A stretch of 64,000 nt of DNA from VAZQ01 sp963744275 (GTDB taxonomy: Bacteria; Pseudomonadota; Alphaproteobacteria; Rhizobiales; Xanthobacteraceae), in NCBI GenBank assembly GCA_963744275.1, contig CAVUSX010000012.1, positions 76,866 through 140,865 of the forward strand. The letters are read 5' to 3'. The translations under genes were made by a program, and so were the position numbers. Below are positions 18,224 to 26,722 of this stretch, one piece after another; the first letter of the stretch is position 1, and each line of letters starts with the position of its first letter. A model generated the notes under the pieces. The model was not told where the DNA came from and did not search any database. It was given only the letters and a program-made list of their open reading frames with translations.

Positions 18224-19045
18224 CTATTCCAGCCGCACGTTCTTGGCGAAGTCGTAGTCCTGGCCGCTCTCGCAGGCGAAGCTCCAGCGCACCGTCTTGG
18301 TAGTGTAGCCGCCGGCGAACACGTCGGCCAGAAAGCGTTGCTGCGCGGCCCAGCCGGCCTGCGCCTCCGCCTTGCGGTAGCGGCCCGGCATGGTGTCGTT
18401 CAGCCAGCCATGGGGAGCGCCCTCATAGACGTGGATGTCGTAGCTCTTGCGGTGTTTCTCCAGGCAATCGCGCAAGCGCCGCACATCGGCGAGCGAGATG
18501 ATGTGATCGGCCTCGCCGAAAGCGCCGAACACCGGGCAGCCGATGGCGGCGATCAGCTCGTCCAGAGGCTTCGGCTGGATGTCGTTCACCTCCCATTCGC
18601 GCTTGGAGGCCGCCCCGTACCAGACCACGGCGGCGCTGATCGGAACCTCGGCGGCCAGCACCAGCGGGTGCCGGCCGGTCTGGCAATAACCCGCGACCGC
18701 GAGCCGCTTGGCATCGGCGGCGCGGCATTTCTTCAAGGTCGCGATCGCGGCCTTGAGGTAGACCACGGATTGCGGGTCGGTCAGGTCGTAGCGCGAATCG
18801 CCGGCATTGAGCTTGCGCTGATCCGGATGCTCGAAGAAGAAATTGGGCGCCAGCACCGCAAAGCCGTCGCGCGCGCAGCGGATGGCCTGGTCCCGGGTGT
18901 GCTTCACCAGGCCATAGCGCTCATGCATCAGGATGATCGCCGGCAGCTTGGCGGCGCCGGCCGGATAGGCCAGGAACGCCGGCATGCCGTTGGGGCAGGT
19001 GACGTTCTCGGTGGAGATACCGACCTGCTCGGCTGTGTCCGCCAT
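18224..19045 (-). CDS. Dienelactone hydrolase family protein
   Basis: 273 residues from ATG 19045 (GGAG six bases upstream). Features: LPAIILMHERYGLVKHTRD, the nucleophile motif VAGYCQTGRHP (Cys in place of Ser, as in true dienelactone hydrolases), GAFGEADHIISL (Asp) and YEGAPHGWLND (His). No signal peptide. The family opens lactones such as carboxymethylenebutenolide; the substrate here is unknown. The co-oriented binding protein immediately downstream suggests uptake plus hydrolysis of an aromatic or lactone compound (inference). Confidence 0.9.
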   Translation of the reverse strand: MADTAEQVGISTENVTCPNGMPAFLAYPAGAAKLPAIILMHERYGLVKHTRDQAIRCARDGFAVLAPNFFFEHPDQRKLNAGDSRYDLTDPQSVVYLKAAIATLKKCRAADAKRLAVAGYCQTGRHPLVLAAEVPISAAVVWYGAASKREWEVNDIQPKPLDELIAAIGCPVFGAFGEADHIISLADVRRLRDCLEKHRKSYDIHVYEGAPHGWLNDTMPGRYRKAEAQAGWAAQQRFLADVFAGGYTTKTVRWSFACESGQDYDFAKNVRLE

Positions 19046-19308
19046 GTTCCGCTCCGCTGCCGTATTCGCCTCTGCTGCCCGGTCTCGGTCCGCCTCGCCC
19101 CCGTGGCGCAAGGGTGACCGCTACCGATAACCCGGATTCGGGGTCGCCGTCGATCAAGACCGGATCAACAAAGCGCGGGGCTGGGATGCCATGATGCAGG
19201 GCAAGCCGCCTGTCGCCGGGCGAGCCGCCGGTCGCCGGGTGCCCTGTGCAGGCCAAGCCGGCGCCTGTATGGTCGGCAGGCCCGAACATCAACCGCAGGG
19301 AGGGCGCG

Positions 19309-20411
19309 ATGCCGTCGACCCGCGCGCGTGCTGCCGCGCTTTGCGCCCTTGCCGCCATCGGGATCGTGATCGCGTGCCGGATCGATGCGGCGGCGGCGGA
19401 CGAAGCCATCTACAAGGGCAAGCGGCTCACGGTGCTGGTCAATTTCGCGGCCGGCGGTCCGACCGACATCGAGGGGCGGCTGTTCGCCAAGCACATCGCC
19501 AAGCATATCGACGGCGCAGCCCAGCATCATCGTGCAGAACATGGAAGGGGCCGGCGGGCTCATCGGCAACAACTATCTGGGCGAGATCGCGCCGAAGGAC
19601 GGCACCGTGGTGGGCTATTTCACCGGCTCCGCCTGGCTCTACGCGACCGAGCCCGACAAGCACCGCGTCGATTTTCGCACGCTATGAATTCGTCGCCTAC
19701 CAGCCCGGCACCACGGTCTACTACATGCGCACCGACGTGGCTCCCGGCATCAAGGCGGCGACCGACATCGTCAAGGCGCAGGGCCTGGTCGCCGGCGGGC
19801 TGTCGGCGGACAGCTCGAAGGATCTGTTGATGCGGCTCACCCTCGACATGCTGGGGGTGCCGTTCAAATACGTCACCGGCTATCGCAGCAACCAGAATGC
19901 GCGGCTGGCGCTGCAGCAGGGCGAGATCAATTTCTTCGCCGAATCGCCGCCCGGCTATCGCAGCGTGGTCGAGCCGAGCCTGGTCAGGACCGGCCAGGTG
20001 ATCCCGCTCTATTACGATCCGGGCTGGAACGGCGAGAGCATCAGCGTGCCCAAGCAGATCGAGGGCCTCGCGATCCTGCCGTTCCAGGAGCTCTACCGCC
20101 AGATCAAGGGCGCGGCGCCGTCGGGGAAATTGTGGGACGTCTATCTGTCGAGCCTCGCCATCAATGCCGCCATGCAGCGCCTGGTGGTGCTGCCGCCCGG
20201 ATCGCCGCCGGCGGCGGTCGCGGCATTGCGGGCCGCGGTCACGCGCCTCAACGACGATGCGGACTTCGCGCAGGAGGCCATGACGGCGCTCGGCTATGTG
20301 CCCAATTACGAGGCCGGGCCGCAGACCAACCGCCAGGTGCGCACCGCCTTGACGGTCTCGCCCGAGATCAGGGCCTTCGTTCTCGACTCCATCAAGAACG
20401 CCAAGAAATGA
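19309..20411 (+). pseudogene. TctC-like solute-binding protein, two frameshifts
   Basis: The start ATG 19309 has GGGAGGG upstream. The frame reads a signal peptide and YKGKRLTVLVNFAAGGPTDIEGR to about 19515, shifts to PSIIVQNMEGAGGLIGNNYL...DFRT until about 19682, then shifts to YEFVAYQPGTTVYYMRTD to the end. The reconstructed protein aligns along its full length with the next gene (20408), so the breaks are two single-base events rather than a truncation. Its stop overlaps the start of that next gene (ATGA). Confidence 0.8.
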
Positions 20412-21508
20412 GCGGGATGGATTTCATGCCGGTACGCAGCTGGTCGTTTGCCCTCGGCGCATTGGGCGCGCTGGCGATGCTCGCCTCGCCGGCCTGCGCC
20501 GACAATCCCTACTACAAAGGCAAGCGGCTGACCGTGCTCATCAACTTCACGGCCGGGGGACCGACCGATATCGAGGGGCGGCTGTTCGCCAAGCATCTGG
20601 CCGATCACATCGAGAGCCGGCCGGCCGTGATCGTGCAGAACATGGACGGTGCTGGCGGCATGATCGGGGCCGGCTATCTGGGCGAGGTGGCGCCCAAGGA
20701 CGGCACCATGGTGGGCTATTTCACCGGCACCGCCTGGCGCTACGCCAACGATCCGGAGCGCTTTCGCACCGATTTTCGCACCTATGATTTTCTCGCCTAT
20801 CAGCCCGGCAGCACCGTCTACTATGCGCGCAGCGACGTGGCCCCCGGGCTCAAGGACGCGACCGACATCGTCAAGGCGCAGGACCTGGTGGCGGGCGGTC
20901 TCGGCGCCGAGAACGCCAAGGATTTGCTGATCCGGCTCGCGCTCGACATGCTGGGCGTGCCGTACCGTTACGTGACGCCGTTTCCGGGCAGCCAGGCGGC
21001 GCGGCTCGCGCTGTTGCGCAACGAGATCAACTTCTTCTCCGAATCGCCGCCGAGCTACCGGGCCGTGATCGCGGGGCTGGTCCGGGACGGCACCGTCATC
21101 CCGATCTTCTTCGATCCGGAATGGAACGGCGAGCGCCTGACCATCTCCAAGCAGGTCGAGGGCCTGCCGATGCTGCCGTTCCAGGAGCTCTACCGCAAGA
21201 TCAGGGGCAGCCTGCCGTCCGGCCAGCTGTGGGACACCTATCTCACCATCCTGAGCATCAACAGCGCCATGCAGCGTACCATCGTGCTGCCGCCCAACTC
21301 GCCGCCGGCCGCGATCGCGGCGCTGCGCGACGCGATCGAGGAGCTCAATCACGACCCCGCCTATGCGCAGGAGGCCGACAAGACGCTCGGCTTCGCGCCC
21401 GAATGGGTGGCCGGCCCCGGAACCAATGCGCAGGTGCGCCGCGCATTGTCGATCACGCCGCAGATGCGTGCGTTCATCGCCGATTACGTCAAGAGCGGGA
21501 AGAAATAG
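20408..21508 (+). CDS. TctC-like solute-binding protein (paralog of the preceding gene)
   Basis: 366 residues. Signal peptide FALGALGALAMLASPACA, then NPYYKGKRLTVLINFTAGGPTDIEGRLFAKH, VIVQNMDGAGGMIGAGYLGE, RLALDMLGVPYRYVTPFPG, NEINFFSESPPSYRAV, IFFDPEWNGERLTISKQ. It belongs to the same YKGKRLTV-starting branch as its upstream neighbour; the two are a tandem duplicate. Overlapping ATGA with the upstream stop indicates coupling. No TctAB permease follows. Confidence 0.85.
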   Translation: MSGMDFMPVRSWSFALGALGALAMLASPACADNPYYKGKRLTVLINFTAGGPTDIEGRLFAKHLADHIESRPAVIVQNMDGAGGMIGAGYLGEVAPKDGTMVGYFTGTAWRYANDPERFRTDFRTYDFLAYQPGSTVYYARSDVAPGLKDATDIVKAQDLVAGGLGAENAKDLLIRLALDMLGVPYRYVTPFPGSQAARLALLRNEINFFSESPPSYRAVIAGLVRDGTVIPIFFDPEWNGERLTISKQVEGLPMLPFQELYRKIRGSLPSGQLWDTYLTILSINSAMQRTIVLPPNSPPAAIAALRDAIEELNHDPAYAQEADKTLGFAPEWVAGPGTNAQVRRALSITPQMRAFIADYVKSGKK

Positions 21509-21512
21509 CGAG

Positions 21513-22487
21513 ATGGACATGAAACGCTGGTGTGCTCTGCTCGTTGCGCTGGCGGCATGCGCCGCGCCGGCGCTGGCCCAGGCGCAAACCTGGCCGACCC
21601 GCCCGGTGCGCATCGTCAATACGTTCGCGGCCGGCGGTGCCGCCGATCTGCTCGCCCGCACGGTCGCGGATGGTTTGAGCAGCGCCTTCGGCCAGCCCTT
21701 CATCGTGGAGACGCGCGCCGGCGCCGGCGGCGCCATCGGGGTGCAGTCCGTGATGGCGACGCCGCCCGACGGCTACACTTTCGTCATCACCAATGTCTCG
21801 ATCCTGGTGCTGGCCCCGATCAGCAATCCGCGGCTCGGCTATGCGCCGCTGCGCGATCTCGTCAACATCGCCTATATCGCGGGCTCCCCGATCGTGCTGT
21901 CGGTCAATCCGAAAAGCGGCATCAAGACGCTGGCACAATTTGTCGAGCAGGCTCGGAAAGGCGGCAAGCCGCTGCCCTATTCGTCATCGGGCGTCGGCAG
22001 CATGGGACAGCTGTTCGCCGAATCCTTTGCGCAAGAGGCCGGCATCGCGATCGAGCACGTGCCCTACAAGGGCGCCTCGCAGGGGCTCCTGGACCTGGTG
22101 GGCGGCCACATCGCGTTCGCGTCGCAGACCCTGACCTCGACCTTCGGCGAGATCAGCGGCGGCACCTTGACCGCGATCGCGCAGACCTCGGATCGGCGCC
22201 TGCCGGATTTTCCCGATCTGCCGACCTTCAAGGAGCAGGGATTTCCGGATCTGGTGAGCACTACCTGGTTCTCGCTGTCGGGTCCGGCCGGGCTGCCGGC
22301 CGACATCGTGCAGAAGGTCAACCGCGAGGTGGTGAAAACCATGGCGCGGCCGGAGATCGAGCAGCGCATGCGCCAGGAAGGCATGGTGACGCAGGCGCTC
22401 AGCCCGGCGGAATTCCTGCAGCTGATCGAGGCCGAGACGGTGAGGTGGCGGCCGGTGATCGAGCGGGCAGGGCTGATCGAGAAGTGA
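21513..22487 (+). CDS. Bug-family (TctC) solute-binding protein
   Basis: 324 residues. Signal peptide MDMKRWCALLVALAACAAPALAQA, then TWPTRPVRIVNTFAAGGAADLLAR, ETRAGAGGAIG, PPDGYTFVI, PYSSSGVGSMG, HVPYKGASQGLLDLVGGHI, RLPDFPDLPTFKEQGFPD and a C-terminal ...VIERAGLIEK. Canonical Bug architecture. It starts four bases after the preceding stop, so the three genes from 19309 form an operon. The ligand is probably a small organic acid; unknown. Confidence 0.9.
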   Translation: MDMKRWCALLVALAACAAPALAQAQTWPTRPVRIVNTFAAGGAADLLARTVADGLSSAFGQPFIVETRAGAGGAIGVQSVMATPPDGYTFVITNVSILVLAPISNPRLGYAPLRDLVNIAYIAGSPIVLSVNPKSGIKTLAQFVEQARKGGKPLPYSSSGVGSMGQLFAESFAQEAGIAIEHVPYKGASQGLLDLVGGHIAFASQTLTSTFGEISGGTLTAIAQTSDRRLPDFPDLPTFKEQGFPDLVSTTWFSLSGPAGLPADIVQKVNREVVKTMARPEIEQRMRQEGMVTQALSPAEFLQLIEAETVRWRPVIERAGLIEK

Positions 22488-22507
22488 GAGGCGTTCGGTT
22501 CCCGAGT

Positions 22508-22609
22508 GTCATTGCCGTGACATTGCTCGGACTTGTTCCGGCAATCTCGCTTAGGGACGCACGGCCGTGCCAGCCTAAGCGAGATGGCCGGAACAGGTCC
22601 GGCCATGAC
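22508..22609. repeat. Long inverted repeat between convergent genes
   Basis: GTTCCGGCAATCTCGCTTAGG (near 22535-22555) is inverted as CCTAAGCGAGATGGCCGGAAC (22574-22594), with outer arms GTCAT/ATGAC. It folds as a roughly 100-base hairpin separating the plus-strand Bug operon from minus-strand tusA. It would serve as a two-way terminator and probably belongs to a family of extragenic palindromes. Confidence 0.75.
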
Positions 22610-22653
22610 AACGGTAGCGCGGTGCCTTCGTCTGGGAGCGCGGTGCCTTCACA

Positions 22654-22878
22654 TCACCGCTTGCGAATCCGGAACGTGATGACCTCGTCGGCGCGTGATT
22701 TCTGCGTCAGCTCGTCGCCGGTTTGGTTGATGAGGTTGGGGATGTCGATCTCGGTGAGCGGGTCGGTGCACTCGGCGATGAGGCAATCGCCGGGCGCGAG
22801 GCCGGTCAGCGCCTTGCGCACCCGCAGGGTCGGCAGCGGGCATTTGAGGCCGCGCAGGTTGAGGGTTTTTTCCGCCAT
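22654..22878 (-). CDS. TusA/SirA-like sulfur-carrier protein
   Basis: 74 residues from ATG 22878: MAEKTLNLRGLKCPLPTLRVRKAL. The CPxP motif with active Cys 13 is diagnostic of TusA-family persulfide carriers; it is followed by GDCLIAECTDPLTEIDIPNLINQTGD. Next to moeA-like genes and fdhD, it may deliver persulfide sulfur for cofactor sulfuration, as TusA does in Escherichia coli Moco synthesis. It is transcribed divergently from the moeA-like gene at 22965. Confidence 0.85.
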   Translation of the reverse strand: MAEKTLNLRGLKCPLPTLRVRKALTGLAPGDCLIAECTDPLTEIDIPNLINQTGDELTQKSRADEVITFRIRKR

Positions 22879-22964
22879 TTCGCCCTTGTGGAAAGCGGGC
22901 CGTCCATACATGACATTGCAAGGGTTGGCCAGCCGCGCGGGACGGGTTCGGAGAGCGGCGTAAG

Positions 22965-24103
22965 ATGGTCGTGGACGGCGAAGCCCAAGAGCCAATTCAG
23001 CGGATCGCGCGGCTGAGCCCGCTCGATGCGGTTCTGGCCCGCATCGATGCGCTGGTGCAGCCGGTCGCCGCGCGCGAGGTCGCGCTCGCGGCCGCGGTCG
23101 GCCGTGTTCTGGCGGGCGATGTGGTGGTTGCGGCGCGCCCGCGCGTGAGCCTGGCGTTGCGCGACGGCTGGGCGGTCGATTCCGCCCTCACCCGGGACGC
23201 CAGCCCCTATGCGCCGGCCCCGCTGCCCTCCGCCATTGCGCTCGAGGCCGGGTCGCCGCTGCCGGCCGGCGCCGATGCGGTCGCCGAGATCGATGCGGTG
23301 ATGCTGCGCGACGGGCCGCGCCGAGGCGGTCGCGGCCATCACGTCCGGCGAAGGCGTGCTGCCGGCCGGCGCCGATGCGGATGGCGCCACGGCGCTTCGG
23401 CATGACGGCCGGCGCCTGCACGCGGCGGCGGCCGCGGCGCTGGCGGCGGCCGGCATCGCGGGCGTGCGGAGTACGCGAGCCGCGCGTGCTGGTGATTCGG
23501 GGCAAGCCCGTGGGCGATCCGATCATCGATGCGGCAGCCGCGCTGGTGGCGCATGGGATCGCGGCCGCGGGCGGTGTCGCGCTCGGCGATCCTTCAGGCG
23601 ATGGGCCGCGGCTCGATGCAGCGTTGCAAAGCCCGCACGCCGACGCGGTCATCGCGATCGGTGGCACCGGGAGCGGGCGCGGCGATACCAGCGTCGCCAC
23701 GCTGGCGCGTTTGGGCCGCATCGAGGCGCACGGAATCGCGATCTCGCCCGGCGAAACGACGGCGTTCGGCTTCGCGCAAGCGCGGCCGGTTCTGCTGCTG
23801 CCGGGCCGCCTCGACGGCGCGCTCGCGGCTTGGCTTCTGCTCGGCGAGCGCATGCTGGCGCGGCTCGCCGGCAGCCGCGAGGAAGCCCGTGCCGTGACCG
23901 CCCGGCTTACCCGCAAGGTCGCCTCCAATCTGGGACTGGCCGAGCTCATCCCGGTGCGTCTGCGCGACGGGGAAGCCGAGCCGCTGGGCTCCGGCTATCT
24001 GCCATTGCGCACCATCGCGCAGGCCGACGGTTGGATCCTGGTGCCGCCCGATCGCGAAGGCCATCCGGAGGGCGCTTCCGTCATGGTAAGGCTCTGGCCA
24101 TGA
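22965..24103 (+). pseudogene. MoeA-like molybdopterin-binding protein, two frameshifts
   Basis: The N-terminal part (IARLSPLDAVLARIDALVQPVAAREVALAAAVGRVLAGDV..., LRDGWAVDSA) matches MoeA domain I/II. The reading breaks near 23320, continues as GVLPAGADADGATALRHDGRRLHAAAAAALAAAGI to about 23470, then as EPRVLVIRGKPVGDPIIDAAAALVAHG, AIGGTGSGRGDTSV, HGIAISPGETTAFGF and PVLLLPGRLDGALAAWLLLGERML, the MPT-binding (MoCF) domain. The reconstructed length (about 380 residues) is near complete. Canonical MoeA residues are weakly kept (LRDGWAVD rather than SAVDGYA), so it is a divergent paralog. Overlaps the next gene by ATGA. Confidence 0.75.
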
Positions 24104-26421
24104 CCAAGCGCGCCGCATCCACGCCCGGCAGGCTCGATCTGTTCGCGGCCATCCGCCGGGCGGCGCGCCAGGAGCAGTTCCTCGAAGTGGTGTCGGCCGA
24201 GGAAGCGCAAGCGCGCTTCGCGCGCCATGTGGCGCTCACGCCGTTGCCGGCCGAGACGGTCACGCTTACGGCTTCGCTTTCCCGCGTGCTCGCCCATGAC
24301 GTCATGGCGGCGATCGACGTGCCGCCGTTCGATCGCTCCAATGTGGACGGCTTCGCGCTGCGCGCGGCCGATTCGGCGGGCGCGAGCGATACGGCGCCGG
24401 TGCGCCTGCGCCTCAATGCCGAGGTGATCGTCTGCGGCCATTCTCCCACCCTGGAGGTCGCGCCCCGCCATGCCACCACCATCGCGACCGGCGGCGTGCT
24501 GCCGCGCGGCGCCGACGCGGTGGCGATGGTCGAGCATACCGATCTGGTGGACGACGATGCGCCGGCGATCGACCTGCGCCGAACGGTGGGGCCCGGACAA
24601 TTCATCTCCTATGCGGGCTCCGATATTGCGCGCGGCGAGGTCGTGCTGCGGCGGGGCGCGCGCATCGGCTCGCGCGAGATCGGCATGCTGGCGGCGTGCG
24701 GGATCGCGGCCGTCGAGGTGGTGGGCAAGCCCAATGTCGCGGTGCTGTCGACCGGTGACGAGCTGGTCGCGCCCGGGACGGCGCTCAAGCCGGCGGGAAT
24801 CTACGACAGCAACGGCGCCATCATCGCGGCCGCCGTCACCGAAGCCGGCGGCGTGCCGATCATGCTCGGGGCCGTGGCAGACGACGAGGTCGCGCTCGAG
24901 CGCGCCATCCGGGACGCGCTCGATTGTTGCGATCTGGTGCTGCTCTCCGGCGGCACCTCGAAGGGCGCCGGCGATCTCTCCCACCGGGTGGTGTCGCGGC
25001 TGGGCGCGCCCGGCATTCTGGTGCATGGGGTCGCGCTCAAGCCCGGCAAGCCGTTGTGCCTGGCGGTGGTGGCCGGCAAGCCCCTGGTGGTGCTGCCGGG
25101 CTTTCCGACCTCGGCGATCTTCACCTTCCACACCTTCGTGGCCCCGGTCATCCGGGCGCGGGCCGGGCTGCCGGCGGAAGCGGCCCGCACCGTGGAGGCG
25201 GAGGTGCCGGTGCGCATCGCCTCCGAGCTCGGCCGCAAGGAATTCGTGCTGGTGGCGCTGGTGGCCGGCCCGCATGGCCCGATCGCGTTTCCGATCCCCA
25301 AGGGCTCCGGCTCGGTCACCAGCTTCTCGCAGGCCGACGGGTTCCTCGAGATCGATGCGCTCGCCTCCGCGCTCGATGCCGGCAGCCGCGCCCGCGTCAC
25401 GCTCATCGGGGAGGCGGCCGCGCTGCCCGATCTCGTCATCATGGGCAGCCATTGCGTGGCGCTCGATGTCGTGCTCGGCGCGCTTGCGGAGCAGGGATTG
25501 AGCGCCCGCACGCTGGCGGTCGGCAGCATGGGGGGCGTGGCGGCGGCGCAGCGCGGCGAGTGCGATCTCGCGCCCGTGCATCTTCTCGATCCGGCCGGCA
25601 CCACCTACAACACCCATCTGCTGCGCCCGGGCCTCGCCTTGGTGAAGGGCTGGCAGCGCATGCAGGGTTTCGTGCATCGCCCCGGCGACCAGCGTTTCGC
25701 CGGCCGCACGGCGGCCGACGCCGTCAAGGCGGCGCTTGAGGATCCGGCCTGCCTCATGGTCAACCGCAACGCCGGCGCCGGCACCCGCATCCTGATCGAT
25801 CAATTGCTGCAGGGCGCGCGCCCGCCCGGCTACAGCAACCAGCCGCGCTCCCACAACGCGGTGGCGGCCGCGGTGGCGCAGGGGCGCGCCGATTGGGGCA
25901 TCGCGATCGCGACGGTGGCGGAGCTCTACGGGCTCGGCTTCCTGCCGCTCACGCCCGAGGATTACGATTTTCTCGTCGTCGAGCGGCGCGCCGATCGCGC
26001 CGCCGTCGCCGCCTTCCTGGCGGCGCTGCGCGACCCGGCGGTGCGCGAGCGCATCGCGGCACTGGGCATGCGGCCGTCCTTCGAGACGGGCGCTGACGCG
26101 CCCTCCGTGCAGCGCATGAGCAGAGTCCTCATGGTGAGGAGCGCGGGCGAAGCGCGCGCGTCTCGAACCATGGCCGCAACGAATGCTATAATGCCCCATG
26201 CGCATCATCGGACTGGCCGGCTGGCAAGGTTCCGGCAAAACGACGCTGCTCGCCAAGGTGATTCCCCGCCTGGTGGCGCGCGGGCGCACGGTCTCGACCG
26301 TCAAGCACGCGCACGACGGATTCGACATCGATCAGCCCGGCAAGGATTCCCATACCCATCGGATGGCGGGGGCGACCGAAGTCCTGATCGGCTCTTCGAA
26401 GCGATTTGCGCTGATGCATGA
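24100..26421 (+). CDS. MoeA fused to a periplasmic-binding-protein-like domain
   Basis: Residues 1-440 are MoeA (FDRSNVDGFALRAAD, PHATTIATGGVLPRGADAV, VAVLSTGDELVAPG, LLSGGTSKGAGDLSHRV, ALKPGKPLCLAV, LPGFPTSAIF): molybdopterin molybdotransferase, which inserts molybdate or tungstate into adenylylated molybdopterin. Residues about 440-660 form a PBP-like/LysR-substrate-like domain (PDLVIMGSHCVALDVVLGALAE, GSMGGVAAAQRGECDLAPVHLLDP, LMVNRNAGAGTRILIDQLL, QGRADWGIAIATVAELYGL), found fused to MoeA or HTH domains and thought to sense the oxyanion or cofactor. The homologous part ends near GMRPSFETG (about 26090). The remaining ~110 residues overlap mobB in another frame and look non-homologous, so the natural stop has probably been lost by an indel near 26090. 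Confidence 0.85.
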   Translation: MTKRAASTPGRLDLFAAIRRAARQEQFLEVVSAEEAQARFARHVALTPLPAETVTLTASLSRVLAHDVMAAIDVPPFDRSNVDGFALRAADSAGASDTAPVRLRLNAEVIVCGHSPTLEVAPRHATTIATGGVLPRGADAVAMVEHTDLVDDDAPAIDLRRTVGPGQFISYAGSDIARGEVVLRRGARIGSREIGMLAACGIAAVEVVGKPNVAVLSTGDELVAPGTALKPAGIYDSNGAIIAAAVTEAGGVPIMLGAVADDEVALERAIRDALDCCDLVLLSGGTSKGAGDLSHRVVSRLGAPGILVHGVALKPGKPLCLAVVAGKPLVVLPGFPTSAIFTFHTFVAPVIRARAGLPAEAARTVEAEVPVRIASELGRKEFVLVALVAGPHGPIAFPIPKGSGSVTSFSQADGFLEIDALASALDAGSRARVTLIGEAAALPDLVIMGSHCVALDVVLGALAEQGLSARTLAVGSMGGVAAAQRGECDLAPVHLLDPAGTTYNTHLLRPGLALVKGWQRMQGFVHRPGDQRFAGRTAADAVKAALEDPACLMVNRNAGAGTRILIDQLLQGARPPGYSNQPRSHNAVAAAVAQGRADWGIAIATVAELYGLGFLPLTPEDYDFLVVERRADRAAVAAFLAALRDPAVRERIAALGMRPSFETGADAPSVQRMSRVLMVRSAGEARASRTMAATNAIMPHAHHRTGRLARFRQNDAARQGDSPPGGARAHGLDRQARARRIRHRSARQGFPYPSDGGGDRSPDRLFEAICADA

Positions 26422-26722
26422 ATTGCGCGACGCGCCCGAGCCGCCGCTCAAGGAGCTGCTCGCCCGGCTGGCGCCGGTCGATCTGGTGATCGTGGAGGGC
26501 TACAAGAGGGAGCCGCATCCCAAGCTCGAGGTCCATCGCGCCTGCGTCGGCAAGCCGCTCATCTATCCGAACGATTCCTGGGTCGTGGCGATCGCCTCCG
26601 ATCTCCCGCTCCCCGGCACCGAGCTGCCGGTCATCGGGCTCGACGACATCGACACCATCGCGGACGTGCTGCTGGTCGAATCGGTTCCGCTCGATCAGCT
26701 GCTCGCAGCCGGAGACGCCTGA
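26198..26722 (+). CDS. mobB: Molybdopterin-guanine dinucleotide biosynthesis protein B
   Basis: 174 residues. P-loop GWQGSGKTTLLAKVIPRL (residues 8-16 are Walker A), HAHDGFDIDQPGKDSHTHRMAGA, and DLVIVEGYKREPHPKLEVHR are all MobB signatures. A GTP-binding adaptor that assists MobA in attaching GMP to molybdopterin. Its start lies inside the read-through tail of the MoeA fusion and its stop overlaps the moeA start (TGATG). Confidence 0.93.
   Translation: MRIIGLAGWQGSGKTTLLAKVIPRLVARGRTVSTVKHAHDGFDIDQPGKDSHTHRMAGATEVLIGSSKRFALMHELRDAPEPPLKELLARLAPVDLVIVEGYKREPHPKLEVHRACVGKPLIYPNDSWVVAIASDLPLPGTELPVIGLDDIDTIADVLLVESVPLDQLLAAGDA

Noticed and set aside
23995..26328. A 777-codon open frame on the minus strand
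   Set aside because: Antisense shadow of the MoeA-PBP fusion; no domain similarity and no ribosome site.
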